From positions 1 through 64,000 of the forward strand of contig NZ_LZRD01000033.1 in NCBI RefSeq assembly GCF_001687325.1: DNA of 64,000 bases. The letters run 5' to 3'. The position numbers were made by a program, and so were the translations under genes. The notes beneath the pieces are model-generated. The model did no database searches, had not been told where the DNA came from, and was given only the letters and a program-made list of their open reading frames with translations. The DNA comes from Streptomyces sp. PTY087I2 (GTDB lineage: Bacteria; Actinomycetota; Actinomycetes; Streptomycetales; Streptomycetaceae). This document shows positions 1 through 8,438 of this stretch, piece by piece. Each line of letters opens with the position of its first letter. The stretch's first letter is position 1.

Positions 1-2264
1 ACCGGGCCGCGGCCGCCGCGGAGGCTCTGGCGCGGAAGGCGGCGAAGGCGGCGCGGGAGGCACGCGACGCGGCCCGGGCGGCCGCGACGCACGCCCGGAA
101 CGCGGCGAAGGCCGCTGACGACGCGGCCGATCACGCGGGGGACGCCGCGCAGGCGGCCACCCGGTCGACGGCGCACGCGAACGCGGCGACCGAAGCGGCG
201 AACGCGGCGACCGCGGCGGTCACCAAGGCCCAGCAGATCTACACCATCGCCCGCGAGGTCGAGGCCGGAGAACTCCTCGCGCGGACGAACGCGGGTATCG
301 AGCTGGCCCGTGATCAGCAGCAGGCCGCCACCGACCGCACCAAGGCGCAGGCCGCCCTTGAGCAGGGGGTACGGGACCGGGAGACGGAGCGGAACCGGCT
401 GCTGGCCCTGGCGGACACGCCCGGCGCCGACCTGGCGCACATGGCCGAGCAGGGCCGTGACCTCGCTGTTCTGGTGATGAAGAACGGCACCGCGTGGGGG
501 CGGGCGGCGGCGGAGGCCGTCCTGGCCGGCCCGGACGATGTGGTGATCGACTACCTGCGCAACGGGTGGGACACCGCCCGGGAGCAGGACGACCGCTCCT
601 ATGTGGAGCGCCTCGCCGAGGAGAGCGAGACGGAGGAGGTCCGCGATGCCGCGGAGGCAGCGCTGAAGGGCGACGCCGCCGCGATCACCGCGTTCGTGAA
701 CGACGGTCAGTACCGGGCGGGCGCGCAGGGCATGCGGGTCGCGATCGCTCAGATCATCTCCGGGGCGGGGCCGATCCTGAAGGAGGCCGGGCAGCAGGCT
801 CTGGCCACCGACGACCCCAAGAAGTACAGCGAGTTCCTGCTCACCGCCCAGCCCACCGCCCGTACCCAGGACGAGCGGGTCCGGGCGGCGCAGCTGGTGG
901 ATTCCGGGACCCCGGAGGTGAAGTCCGCGGCCCGGGTCGCCCTGGAGGGCTCCCCGCAGACCCTGCACGCCTTCATCGCCTCGGGTCAGTTCAATGCCCA
1001 GCGCAAGGATCACCTCAACGCCACACACGTGGCGCAGGTCCAGAAGCTGATCGCGGACGCGGCGAAGGTCGCGGCGACCGCGCAGCAGAACGCGGCGACC
1101 GCGCAGAAGGTCGCGGCGATCGCCCGGAAGGCGGCCGCCGAGGCCGACCAGTGGGCCAAGAAGGCCGGCGAGTCCGCGACGAAGGCCCAGGGCTACGCCG
1201 ACCAGGCCGCCCAGCACGCCAAGGACGCCGCGTCCTCAGCCGCTTCGGCCGCCGCCTCCGCCAAGACCGCCCGCAACGCCGCGAACAACGCCGACCTCGC
1301 GGCGTCGGACGCCGCGCGCTCCGCCACCGACGCCACCCTGTCCTCCGAATCCGCGCAGGCCGAAGCGGCCGGTGCCTGGTACGCGGCGGATCAGGCCCGT
1401 GCCTCGGCGATCGCCGCGGGCAAGGACGCCGAGGCCGCGCTGAAGGCGGCCACGGAGGCCTTCACCATCGCGGTCAAGAAGCACAAGGAAGAGGCCGAGG
1501 CCCGCCGGAAGGCGGCGGTCGAGGCCAAGGAGAAGGCCAAGAACGACGCGGGGGCCCGCGCCCGGGAGATGTACCGCTGCGGCCAGGCCTACATCCCCTG
1601 CGACCCGCAGGGCTTCGCCCGCTGGTGCCAGCACAACGAGATCTACTGCTCCATCCTGGCCCACGGCGACGAGTTCGGCGCCGCCATGGAGGACCTCCTC
1701 AACATGGGGAAGGAGATCGCCGGGCTCGGGAACCTCGAAAAGTGCATGGAGAACAAGAACTTCGAGAACTGCTGGGAACTCGGCACCGACGTCCTCATCG
1801 GCGCCAAGCTCAAAGCACTCGACAAGGCCTTCGACGCCCTGAAACTCCTCAAGCGCGGCTGCAAGGCCGCCGGAAAGGCCACCCGCTCCGCGGGCTTCTC
1901 GGCGGCCGCGGCGGCAGCGGACAACTTCGGATGCCTCGAAGGGGCGGTCGACCATGACGTGTACGACCCCGTGACCGGCAATAGGATCACCGATATCGAC
2001 CGGTTCGAGAAGGGCGTCCTGTGGGAGGAGAAGACCGCCATCTACGGTGACACGAGCTGGCTCGACAAGCATGTGAACAAGAAGCTCGCGGCGTACCTCC
2101 GTGCTCGGGCCGAGCTTCCCGAGTCCTACCGGAGCGCGCCCATCGGATTCCGCTTCACCAAGTCGGGTGTGGACTCCCGCTTCCGGGCCGCGCTGGAGGA
2201 ACGGTTCGAGCAGCTGCGGCGACAGCACCCCGACCTCGACCTCAGACTGGAGATCTCGGATTGA
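1..2264 (+). CDS. ALF-repeat, coiled-coil protein with nuclease-like C-terminus (5' partial)
   Basis: The reading frame is open from the window edge, so the true start lies upstream; the first internal ATG is at 441. The N-terminal part is Ala/Lys/Arg/Asp-rich heptad-like helix with many AA(T/K)A units. It is followed by ALF-type repeats (AAALKGDAAAITAFVNDGQY-like; LEGSPQTLHAFIASGQF), a second Ala-rich coiled coil (about 1040-1560), and a Cys-containing linker (about 1560-1930). The last ~100 codons differ in character: GNRITDIDRFEKG, then LWEEKTA, then WLDKHVNKKL. The D...ExK spacing resembles a PD-(D/E)XK nuclease core. This repeat-stalk plus variable-tip layout is typical of polymorphic toxins. 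The toxin reading is inference; ALF repeats themselves have no assigned function that I know of. The stop overlaps the next gene's start. Confidence 0.75.
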   Translation, partial: RAAAAAEALARKAAKAAREARDAARAAATHARNAAKAADDAADHAGDAAQAATRSTAHANAATEAANAATAAVTKAQQIYTIAREVEAGELLARTNAGIELARDQQQAATDRTKAQAALEQGVRDRETERNRLLALADTPGADLAHMAEQGRDLAVLVMKNGTAWGRAAAEAVLAGPDDVVIDYLRNGWDTAREQDDRSYVERLAEESETEEVRDAAEAALKGDAAAITAFVNDGQYRAGAQGMRVAIAQIISGAGPILKEAGQQALATDDPKKYSEFLLTAQPTARTQDERVRAAQLVDSGTPEVKSAARVALEGSPQTLHAFIASGQFNAQRKDHLNATHVAQVQKLIADAAKVAATAQQNAATAQKVAAIARKAAAEADQWAKKAGESATKAQGYADQAAQHAKDAASSAASAAASAKTARNAANNADLAASDAARSATDATLSSESAQAEAAGAWYAADQARASAIAAGKDAEAALKAATEAFTIAVKKHKEEAEARRKAAVEAKEKAKNDAGARAREMYRCGQAYIPCDPQGFARWCQHNEIYCSILAHGDEFGAAMEDLLNMGKEIAGLGNLEKCMENKNFENCWELGTDVLIGAKLKALDKAFDALKLLKRGCKAAGKATRSAGFSAAAAAADNFGCLEGAVDHDVYDPVTGNRITDIDRFEKGVLWEEKTAIYGDTSWLDKHVNKKLAAYLRARAELPESYRSAPIGFRFTKSGVDSRFRAALEERFEQLRRQHPDLDLRLEISD

Positions 2265-2626
2265 GTCACCCCTTCGACGTCGACGGCCGTACGGTCTGGG
2301 ACGCGGGCAGCAGCAGCGGCCGGCTGTACGAGGACATGGCGCGCGCGGCGGCTGACTCCCTCGGCCTCGCCAGCGGTCTCCTGGCGAACGACCAGGGCGG
2401 ATGCGATGTGGATCCGGTGGCCTTCCAGCGGTTCGCCACCGGTCTCTACGATCTGTACGCCCGCGCGGGCAACCCGGTGCTGTCCGGGATGCTGAGAGCG
2501 GTGCTGGTCCCCTCCCTGGTCCTGCTGGAGAGGACCGGTGGCGAACTGGTCCTGCGGCCCGCGGACGAGGAAGCGCTGCGGGCCGAGCGGGCGACGGCCG
2601 CGCGGTCCATGGGGACCGAGGACTGA
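2261..2626 (+). CDS. Small hypothetical protein, candidate immunity partner
   Basis: A 121-residue protein starting at a TTG that overlaps the upstream stop (TTGA), with GGAG about 8 bases before it, so translation is probably coupled. I do not recognise a family. It is mildly acidic and looks mostly helical, without a signal peptide or clear membrane segment; a hydrophobic stretch (GMLRAVLVPSLVLLE) sits near residues 70-85. Position directly after a repeat protein with a nuclease-like tip, plus the overlap, fits an immunity protein, but that is inference from context only. A strong terminator follows at 2641-2673, so the two genes form the end of one transcription unit. Confidence 0.65.
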   Translation: MSHPFDVDGRTVWDAGSSSGRLYEDMARAAADSLGLASGLLANDQGGCDVDPVAFQRFATGLYDLYARAGNPVLSGMLRAVLVPSLVLLERTGGELVLRPADEEALRAERATAARSMGTED

Positions 2627-2640
2627 CGGCAGCAACAGGA

Positions 2641-2673
2641 CGGCTCCACCGCGCAACGCGGTGGAGCCGTTTT
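2641..2673 (+). terminator. Rho-independent terminator
   Basis: Perfect 13-bp inverted repeat (CGGCTCCACCGCG / CGCGGTGGAGCCG) with a CAA loop, followed by TTTT. It ends the ALF-repeat/partner unit and separates it from the convergent heme oxygenase gene. Confidence 0.9.
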
Positions 2674-2712
2674 CCGTACCCTCGCGGTACGCGTACGAGG
2701 CCGGACGGGCCC

Positions 2713-3378
2713 TTACGCGCTGAGCGGGAAGACCTCGCCCAGCTCGCGGAAGACCGCGGTGTTCAGGGCGAAGGCGCGCTTGCACTCCTCGATGATGCGC
2801 TGCTTCTCCAGGTCGTCCGCGTTCACACCGTCCAGCAGCTCGCGGTAACCCCGCTTGAAGGCGGCCGGGTTGGTGATCTGCTCGAAGACGTAGAACCGGA
2901 CGCCGTCGCCCTTGCGCTCGAAGCCCCAGGTCTTCTCCGCCTTGTCGCGGATGATCTGACCGCCCGACAGGTCGCCCAGGTAGCGCGTGTAGTGGTGGGC
3001 GATGTACCCGGCCGGCCAGGTGCGCGCGCACTCCGTGACCCGGGCCGCGTACGCCGCGGTGGCGGGCAGCGGCTCAAGACCCTCGCGCCAGTCGGCCCCG
3101 CGCAGATGCGCCAGGTCGCGCTCCAGCTCGGCGGAGCGCATCAGCTCGGGCTGTATGAACGGGCCCGCGACCGGGTCGTTCCGCAGGGCCTCCGCGGCCT
3201 CCTCCAGCGCCCGGTACACGAACCACAGCTGCTCGGTGTAGCGCGTGTACGCGTCCACTCCCAGCCGCCCGCCGAGGAGGTCACTCATGAAGGTCGAGGT
3301 CTCGGCCTCGGTGTGCTGCTCGTGCGACGCGGTGCGGATGAGCGTCGAGAAGGGAGTGACGGTGGCGGTTGCGTCCAA
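2713..3378 (-). CDS. hmuO: Heme oxygenase (biliverdin-producing)
   Basis: A 221-residue soluble protein of the usual bacterial heme oxygenase length. It opens heme to biliverdin, CO and free iron, serving iron acquisition. The proximal heme ligand is probably His22 in QHTEAETSTFMSDLL, which matches the corresponding stretch of corynebacterial HmuO. The distal helix motif GDLSGGQ is at 135-141. The start is TTG at 3378, supported by GGAGG six bases upstream; no in-frame ATG lies nearby. A DtxR-type iron box at 3488-3505, about 110 bases upstream, predicts repression by iron through an IdeR/DmdR-type regulator. The gene stands alone, convergent with the unit at 1-2626. Confidence 0.95.
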   Translation of the reverse strand: MDATATVTPFSTLIRTASHEQHTEAETSTFMSDLLGGRLGVDAYTRYTEQLWFVYRALEEAAEALRNDPVAGPFIQPELMRSAELERDLAHLRGADWREGLEPLPATAAYAARVTECARTWPAGYIAHHYTRYLGDLSGGQIIRDKAEKTWGFERKGDGVRFYVFEQITNPAAFKRGYRELLDGVNADDLEKQRIIEECKRAFALNTAVFRELGEVFPLSA

Positions 3379-3487
3379 GGCGGGCCTCCGGGGACCGAGG
3401 GGACGGGAAGTCCAGAAAGAGACGGAAATATCGGCAGGCGACCGCCGCGACGGTGCGGCGGCGCTCGCCGGTATGCCGATCCTCCTA

Positions 3488-3505
3488 CTTAGGTTTACCT
3501 AAGTC
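3488..3505 (-). promoter_or_regulatory. Iron box (DtxR/IdeR/DmdR-type operator)
   Basis: Palindrome ACTTAGGTTTACCTAAGT, a close match to the TTAGG...CCTAA iron-box pattern. It lies upstream of the heme oxygenase gene and, on the minus strand, directly abuts a TTGACT that could be a -35 element, so bound repressor would block the promoter. Confidence 0.85.
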
Positions 3506-3584
3506 AACTGGTTCCCGACTGCTTGTCGGTAAAAAACTACGCCACGAGGGAGCGGAGGGCCCGATATCGGACAGTTCGGGGTGA

Positions 3585-4442
3585 TTACGGAAGGGTGAGG
3601 ATCTCCGCTCCGGTCTCCGTGACGACCAGCGTGTGCTCGAACTGGGCCGTCCGCTTCCGGTCCTTCGTCACCACGGTCCAGCCGTCCTCCCACAGGTCGT
3701 ACTCGTGGGTGCCCAGCGTCAGCATCGGCTCGATGGTGAACGTCATCCCCGGCTGCATCACCGTGGTGGCGTGCGGGCTGTCGTAGTGCGGGATGATCAG
3801 CCCGGAGTGGAACGAGGTGTTGATCCCGTGCCCGGTGAAGTCGCGCACGACCCCGTAGCCGAACCGCTTGGCGTACGACTCGATGACCCGGCCGATGACG
3901 TTGATCTGCCGCCCCGGCTTGACCGCCTTGATGGCCCGGTTCAGCGACTCCCGGGTGCGCTCGACGAGCAGCCGGGACTCCTCGTCCACGTCACCGCAGA
4001 AGTAGGTGGCGTTGTTGTCTCCGTGCACCCCGTTGATGTACGCGGTGACGTCCAGGTTCACGATGTCGCCGTCGCGCAGCACGGTGGAGTCGGGGATGCC
4101 GTGGCAGATGACCTCGTTGAGCGAACTGCACAGGGACTTGGGGAAGCCCCGGTAGCCGAGGGTGGAGGGGTACGCGCCGTGGTCGACCATGAAGTCGTGG
4201 GCGACCTTGTCGAGCTGGTCGGTGGTGACACCCGGGGCGATGTGCTTGGCGGCCTCCTCCATCGCCTGCGCGGCGATACGGCCCGCGATGCGCATCCGCT
4301 CGATGGTGTCGGCGTCCTGGACCTCCGGGCCGGTGTACGGCGTCGGAGCCGGCTTCCCCACGTACTCGGGGCGCCGGATGTTTCCGGGTACGGAACGGAC
4401 GGGAGTGATCTCCCCTGGTACGAGAAGCGACTGGCCAGACAT
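3585..4442 (-). CDS. map: Type I methionine aminopeptidase
   Basis: A 285-residue enzyme removing N-terminal Met from new proteins. The five metal ligands of the pita-bread fold are visible: Asp131, Asp142, His205, Glu238 and Glu269. The substrate-binding His114 lies in ICHGIP. The ~40-residue N-terminal extension rich in Pro (PTPYTGP) is the form seen in actinobacterial MetAP1c-type enzymes, where it is proposed to contact the ribosome. The start is ATG at 4442. The gene faces the small Cys protein gene at 4501 across a 58-base divergent spacer. Actinobacteria usually have a second map gene, so which paralogue this is cannot be told here. Confidence 0.95.
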   Translation of the reverse strand: MSGQSLLVPGEITPVRSVPGNIRRPEYVGKPAPTPYTGPEVQDADTIERMRIAGRIAAQAMEEAAKHIAPGVTTDQLDKVAHDFMVDHGAYPSTLGYRGFPKSLCSSLNEVICHGIPDSTVLRDGDIVNLDVTAYINGVHGDNNATYFCGDVDEESRLLVERTRESLNRAIKAVKPGRQINVIGRVIESYAKRFGYGVVRDFTGHGINTSFHSGLIIPHYDSPHATTVMQPGMTFTIEPMLTLGTHEYDLWEDGWTVVTKDRKRTAQFEHTLVVTETGAEILTLP

Positions 4443-4500
4443 GCCAGCGAGTCTAACCAGCGGCCCCGGGGCACCATGGGGTTAGGGAAAGGAGCTGTCG

Positions 4501-4737
4501 ATGGCCCTGTTCAAGAAGCGCACGGTCGGCAAGCCGGGCGAGTGGTACTACTGCCTGGAGCACAAGAAGGTCGAGGAAGGCCCGGAGTGCCCGGCGCTGA
4601 ACCGTTTCGGCCCCTACACCTCCCGCGAGGCGGCCCAGCACGCGATGGACACCGCGCGCGACCGCAACCTGGAGTGGGACACGGACCCGAAGTGGCACGA
4701 CGAGGACAAGGGCAAACCAAGCCCGTCCGGCGATTGA
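4501..4737 (+). CDS. Small conserved Cys/His protein of unknown function
   Basis: A 78-residue basic-then-acidic protein starting at ATG with GGAG eight bases upstream. It contains C-x2-H (CLEH) followed ten residues later by a further Cys (PEC), a possible partial metal site, and a central region (GPYTSREAAQHAMDTARDRN) that looks like a small alpha/beta fold. I recall similar short proteins beside map in streptomycetes but no function. Its last residues (PSPSGD) and stop codon come from an interspersed repeat that starts inside the gene at 4719, so the ancestral C-terminus may have been different. Confidence 0.75.
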   Translation: MALFKKRTVGKPGEWYYCLEHKKVEEGPECPALNRFGPYTSREAAQHAMDTARDRNLEWDTDPKWHDEDKGKPSPSGD

Positions 4738-4837
4738 GGACATCTCTTCGTCTTCAGCCCCTCGGGCGTGTGAGGCCGCAGAATCCAGCCCCTCCGGCGT
4801 TTGAGGAGCGGGGCGCGGGGCGGAGCCCCGGACCGGG
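4719..4837 (+). repeat. Interspersed GC-rich repeat, cluster A (3 copies)
   Basis: Three copies of a ~23-bp unit, AGCCC(G/C)TC(C/G)GGCG followed by (T/A)TTGAGGA(C/G) or a variant, start at 4719, 4755 and 4786. The last runs into a GC-rich hairpin region (GGGGCGGAGCCCC). The TGA inside the first copy is the stop codon of the gene at 4501. The same unit recurs at 22038-22291 and, reversed, at 41683-41764. Confidence 0.85.
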
Positions 4838-6169
4838 TCACCCCTCCACCCGGGCCTCCCGCCTCCGCACCGCATCCTCATCCGTCTCCGAGTCGTACCG
4901 CACCAACTTCGGCAACGCCGCCGTCAGCAGCGCCACCGACGCCACGCACGCCACCCCGCCCGTCCAGATCGCCGACCGGGTCCCGGTCCACCCCGCCATC
5001 GCCCCGGCCCGCACCTGACCCAGCTGCGGCCCCACGCTGTACGACAGCACCTCGATGCCCGCCAGCCGCCCCCGCAGCTCCTCCGGGATCGTCTGGTTCC
5101 AGATCGTCGACCGCCCCAGCCCGCTCAGCATGTCGCCCGCCCCCGCCACCGCCAGGCAGACCAGCACCACCCACACGCTGGAGAACCAGCCCGCCGCCGC
5201 GATCGCCAGCCCCCACGCCGCCGCACCGAACACCACGAACAGCCCGTGCCGGCGCACCCGGGACGTCCAGCCGCTGGTCAGCCCCAGGGCGAGGGAGCCC
5301 ACCGAGCCCGCCGCGTACATCAGCCCCAGCGACCACTCCGCGTCCAGCTCGTCCGCCAGGAACGGGAAGATCGTGTTCGGGAAGGCGAAGAACATCGCCG
5401 CCAGGTCGATCGCGTACGTCCCCAGCAGCACCGGCCGGCTCCAGGCGTACCGCGCGCCCTCCACGATCCCGCGCAGCGACGGCCGCGCCGCCTCCTTGGC
5501 GGGCGGCGCGGGGGAGAGCCGCAGACAGAGCACGACGGAGACGGCGAACGTGCACACCGTCACCGCGTACGCCGTGCCGTGACCGGCGTACGCCACCACC
5601 AGACCGGCCAGCGCCGGTCCCGCGATCGCCCCGATCTGCCAGCGCAGCGAGTTCAGCGCGGCCGCCGCCGTCTGCTGGGCGTGCGGCACGATCCGGGCCA
5701 TCAGGGAGTCCAGCGCGGGCCGCTGGAGCCCGGCGAGCGCGGAGACCCCGCCGGCCACCACGTACAGCGGCCACAGCAGCGGCTCCGGGAGCAGGGCGTT
5801 CACCAGCAGGATCCCGGCGAGCACCCCGAGCCCCGCCTCGGTGAGCAGGATGACCCGGCGGCGGTCCACCGAGTCCGCGAGCGCCCCGCCGTACAGCCCG
5901 AAAACCACGAGCGGCACCAGCTCCACCGCGCCCATCGCCCCGACCGCGAGCGGGGACCCCGTGAGGTGCTTGATCTGGAGCGGCAGCGCGATGAGCGCCA
6001 TGAAGCTGCCGAAGTACGTGATCAGGCCCTGCACCCACAGCAGCCGGAAGTCCGGCGAGGAACGCCACGGCGCGAGGTCCGGCAGCAGAGCGCGCAACCG
6101 GCCCGGCTGAGGCGGGGACGCGGGAGGGGGCGAGGGAGACGGTGAGGGTGGGGGAGGCGCAGAGGTCAC
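4838..6169 (-). CDS. MFS transporter, EntS-like exporter family
   Basis: About 443 residues with 12 predicted hydrophobic segments and a Pro/Ser-rich cytosolic N-terminus before RLRALLPDLAPWRSSPDFRL. The signature loop between TM2 and TM3 (GALADSVDRRRVILLTEAGLG) is that of the MFS exporter branch that includes enterobactin exporter EntS; the substrate cannot be inferred. Two starts are possible: GTG at 6169 (used here) or TTG at 6190, and neither has a strong ribosome site. The C-terminus is charged (SETDEDAVRRREARVEG). Upstream lies the 46-bp repeat array, which must contain or abut the promoter. Confidence 0.85.
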   Translation of the reverse strand: MTSAPPPPSPSPSPPPASPPQPGRLRALLPDLAPWRSSPDFRLLWVQGLITYFGSFMALIALPLQIKHLTGSPLAVGAMGAVELVPLVVFGLYGGALADSVDRRRVILLTEAGLGVLAGILLVNALLPEPLLWPLYVVAGGVSALAGLQRPALDSLMARIVPHAQQTAAAALNSLRWQIGAIAGPALAGLVVAYAGHGTAYAVTVCTFAVSVVLCLRLSPAPPAKEAARPSLRGIVEGARYAWSRPVLLGTYAIDLAAMFFAFPNTIFPFLADELDAEWSLGLMYAAGSVGSLALGLTSGWTSRVRRHGLFVVFGAAAWGLAIAAAGWFSSVWVVLVCLAVAGAGDMLSGLGRSTIWNQTIPEELRGRLAGIEVLSYSVGPQLGQVRAGAMAGWTGTRSAIWTGGVACVASVALLTAALPKLVRYDSETDEDAVRRREARVEG

Positions 6170-6222
6170 GAAGGGCCATGATCCGTACAACGGGGTGCAC
6201 CGGGCAAGCGGGTTTCCCGCAG

Positions 6223-6544
6223 GACTGCCCTGCGGGGCCCCGGCTTCCGGCGCTTGCGCTTCCGGCCGGGCTGTCCGGCGTTGTCCCGGCTTCCGGCTCT
6301 TGCGTTCCCCGCCGGGCTGACCGACGCGGCTCCGGCTTCCGGCGCCTGCGCTCCCGGCCGTGCTGACCGGCTCTGTCCCGGCTTCCGGCGCCTGCGTTCC
6401 CCGCCGTGCTGACCGGCGCTGTCCCGGCTACCGACGCTTGCGCTCCCCGCCGTGCTGACCGGCGCTGTCCCGGCTACCGACGCTTGCGCTCCCCGCCGTG
6501 CTGACCGGCGCGGCTCCGGCTTCCGATGTCCGCCCTTCCGCCGC
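6223..6544. repeat. Tandem array of a 46-bp repeat, about 7 copies
   Basis: Units begin at 6223, 6269, 6315, 6361, 6407, 6453 and 6499, exactly 46 bp apart. The core reads TGCTGACCGGCGCTGTCCCG, then GCTACCGACGCTTGCG. The units at 6407 and 6453 are nearly identical; the outer ones diverge. As 46 is not a multiple of three, the array is not a protein repeat. It fills most of the 400-base gap between the MFS gene and the gene at 6593; both are on the minus strand. No spacers are present, so it is not a CRISPR array. Confidence 0.9.
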
Positions 6545-6592
6545 GACACCGGCGTCGTCCCGCCGGTCGGCGCCCGGCCCTCCCCGCTCGCG

Positions 6593-7195
6593 CTACCAGC
6601 GGGCCGGTGGCGGCTGGGTCAGGCGGTCGGCCAGCCGGGACAGCCGGTCCCGGAACGTGTGCCGGCCGCCCGCCGGAGGCCTTCCGTTCTCCCCGGCGGC
6701 CGCGCTCACCAGGTGCTGCACGATGTCCAGGTCAACCTCGTCGTCCCCGCCGACCACCAGCGACTCGTGCGCCAGGCCGCCGACCTCGGGGTCGCCGCCG
6801 TCCAGGGTGAGCACCCGCGCCCCGGCCCGCCGGGCGTCGTGGACCCGCTCCAGCAGGCCTTCGCCCGGCCGCTCCGGTGCGACCAGCAGCACCGTCTCGC
6901 CCCGCCCCGCCGCCGCGATCCGGCCGAGCCCGACCGCCAGGTGCGCCGGGTCGCCCGCCGCCACCCGGTGCCGTACGAGCGTGGGAGCCAGCTCCGGCAG
7001 CCCGGACCAGGCGGACTCGTCGGAGAGATGGGCCGCCAGATGCCACGGCTCGTACGCCTCGGTCCCCGCCAGCAGCAGCCCGCCGCCGCGCGGGACGACG
7101 GAGGCGCGCAGGGCCAGCGCGAACCGGCGGGCGTCCTGCGGCCACCGGGTCCCGGCCAGCACATCGCGGAGCAGGGCGACGCGTACGGCATCCAT
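6593..7195 (-). CDS. Conserved hypothetical protein with SIS-like region
   Basis: A 200-residue soluble protein starting at ATG 7195. The middle part, GETVLLVAPERPGEGLLERV then ARRAGARVLTLDGGD (about 95-135), looks like the strand-loop-helix of a sugar isomerase (SIS) domain, although the usual Ser/Thr-rich phosphosugar loop is not obvious. I do not recognise a named family. The N-terminal third resembles a helical module (LLRDVLAGTRWPQDARRFALAL). The 46-bp repeat array lies just after its stop. It is divergent from npdG, with 162 bases between the starts. Confidence 0.7.
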   Translation of the reverse strand: MDAVRVALLRDVLAGTRWPQDARRFALALRASVVPRGGGLLLAGTEAYEPWHLAAHLSDESAWSGLPELAPTLVRHRVAAGDPAHLAVGLGRIAAAGRGETVLLVAPERPGEGLLERVHDARRAGARVLTLDGGDPEVGGLAHESLVVGGDDEVDLDIVQHLVSAAAGENGRPPAGGRHTFRDRLSRLADRLTQPPPARW

Positions 7196-7357
7196 GGCCC
7201 GGCATCCTGCCCCGGCCCGTTGCCCCGGCCGGCCCCGTCGGCCGTCCCCTCACCCGAACGGAGGACCGGGCGGGGAGCGGAACCGGCGAGCGGAACCGGG
7301 ACGGGCGCATCCCCACGGGCCGCCTCCCCGCGTCCTACCTGGCAGTAGGGTCGGCCC

Positions 7358-8071
7358 ATGACTACACAGGACAGCAGCGGCAGCGCGCCCAAGCCCCCCG
7401 CCAAGGACCCCTGGGACCTCCCCGACGTATCCGGCCTGAGCGTCGGCGTGCTCGGCGGGACCGGGCCGCAGGGGCGCGGCCTCGCCTACCGGCTCGCCCG
7501 CGCCGGGCAGAAGGTCACCCTCGGCTCCCGCGACGCGGCCCGCGCCGAGCAGGCGGCGGCCGAGCTGGGCTTCGGCGTCGAGGGCGCGGACAACGCCGAG
7601 TGCGCCCGGCGCAGCGACATCGTGATCGTCGCCGTGCCGTGGGACGGTCACGCCAAGACGCTCCAGTCCCTGCGCGAGGAGCTCGCGGGCAAGCTCGTCA
7701 TCGACTGCGTCAACCCGCTCGGCTTCGACAAGAAGGGCGCCTACGCCCTCAAGCCCGAGGAGGGCAGCGCCGCCGAACAGGCCGCCGCCCTGCTGCCGGA
7801 CTCCCGGGTCACCGCCGCCTTCCACCACCTCTCGGCCGTGCTGCTCCAGGACGAGTCCATCGAGGAGATCGACACCGATGTGCTGGTCCTCGGCGAGGCG
7901 CGCGCCGACACGGACCTCGTGCAGGCGCTGGCCGGGCGGATCCCCGGCATGCGCGGCATCTTCGCCGGCCGGCTGCGCAACGCCCACCAGGTCGAGTCGC
8001 TGGTCGCCAACCTGATCTCGGTCAACCGCCGCTACAAGGCCCACGCCGGACTGCGTACCACCGACGTCTGA
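7358..8071 (+). CDS. npdG: F420-dependent NADP oxidoreductase (F420:NADPH reductase)
   Basis: A 237-residue cytosolic enzyme transferring hydride between coenzyme F420 and NADP, supplying reduced F420 in actinobacteria. The Rossmann loop GVLGGTGPQGRGLA is at 30-43, followed by the NADPH 2'-phosphate region LGSRDAARAE. NPLGFDKKGAYALKPEEGSAAEQAA and the AAFHHLSAVLLQD segment are typical of the NpdG/Fno family. The start is ATG 7358; an N-terminal extension of about 27 residues precedes the Rossmann fold. The product is one of two F420/flavin-type redox proteins in the window and has no obvious operon partner. Confidence 0.93.
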   Translation: MTTQDSSGSAPKPPAKDPWDLPDVSGLSVGVLGGTGPQGRGLAYRLARAGQKVTLGSRDAARAEQAAAELGFGVEGADNAECARRSDIVIVAVPWDGHAKTLQSLREELAGKLVIDCVNPLGFDKKGAYALKPEEGSAAEQAAALLPDSRVTAAFHHLSAVLLQDESIEEIDTDVLVLGEARADTDLVQALAGRIPGMRGIFAGRLRNAHQVESLVANLISVNRRYKAHAGLRTTDV

Positions 8072-8213
8072 CCGGGCCGGCCCCGGCGGGCGCTCCGGCA
8101 ACGGGTCCGGGCGCTCCCCGGGACGGGGCACAACGGGGCATGGGGGACACTGGACGGGACCGCGACCGTTCCCGACAGGGAGCGGGACCCGTTCCCGACA
8201 GGAGCCGACCCCC

Positions 8214-8408
8214 ATGCCCCGCATCGCCCTCTACGCCCTCGTCGTCTGCGTCCTCGCCGTCGTGGCGGCCGTGGTCTCCTTCGCCCGGGGCAGCCTGCTC
8301 GGGATCGTCTGGGTGCTCATCGCGGGTCTCTCGTCCAACATGACCTGGTTCTACGTGCGCAGGCACCGCCTGGCCGCCACCACCGCGACCGCCTCCGACG
8401 CCGGCTGA
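8214..8408 (+). CDS. Small two-helix membrane protein
   Basis: A 64-residue protein starting at ATG with AGGAG ten bases upstream. Two hydrophobic stretches (about 4-22 and 28-45) are separated by FARGS, and the tail is basic then Ala/Thr-rich. The family is unknown. A 14-bp direct repeat (CGTTCCCGACAGG) occurs twice in the 40 bases before the start and may be regulatory. It is convergent with the M50 protease gene. Confidence 0.65.
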   Translation: MPRIALYALVVCVLAVVAAVVSFARGSLLGIVWVLIAGLSSNMTWFYVRRHRLAATTATASDAG

Positions 8409-8438
8409 ACCACCCACCGGCCCCGGCTCCGGCCCCGG

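Noticed and set aside
6223..6544. CRISPR array
   Set aside because: Units are contiguous with no unique spacers, and there are no cas genes.
6166..6549. Arg-rich open frame across the 46-bp array
   Set aside because: The repeat length is not a multiple of three and the frame merely reads through the array; no start signal.
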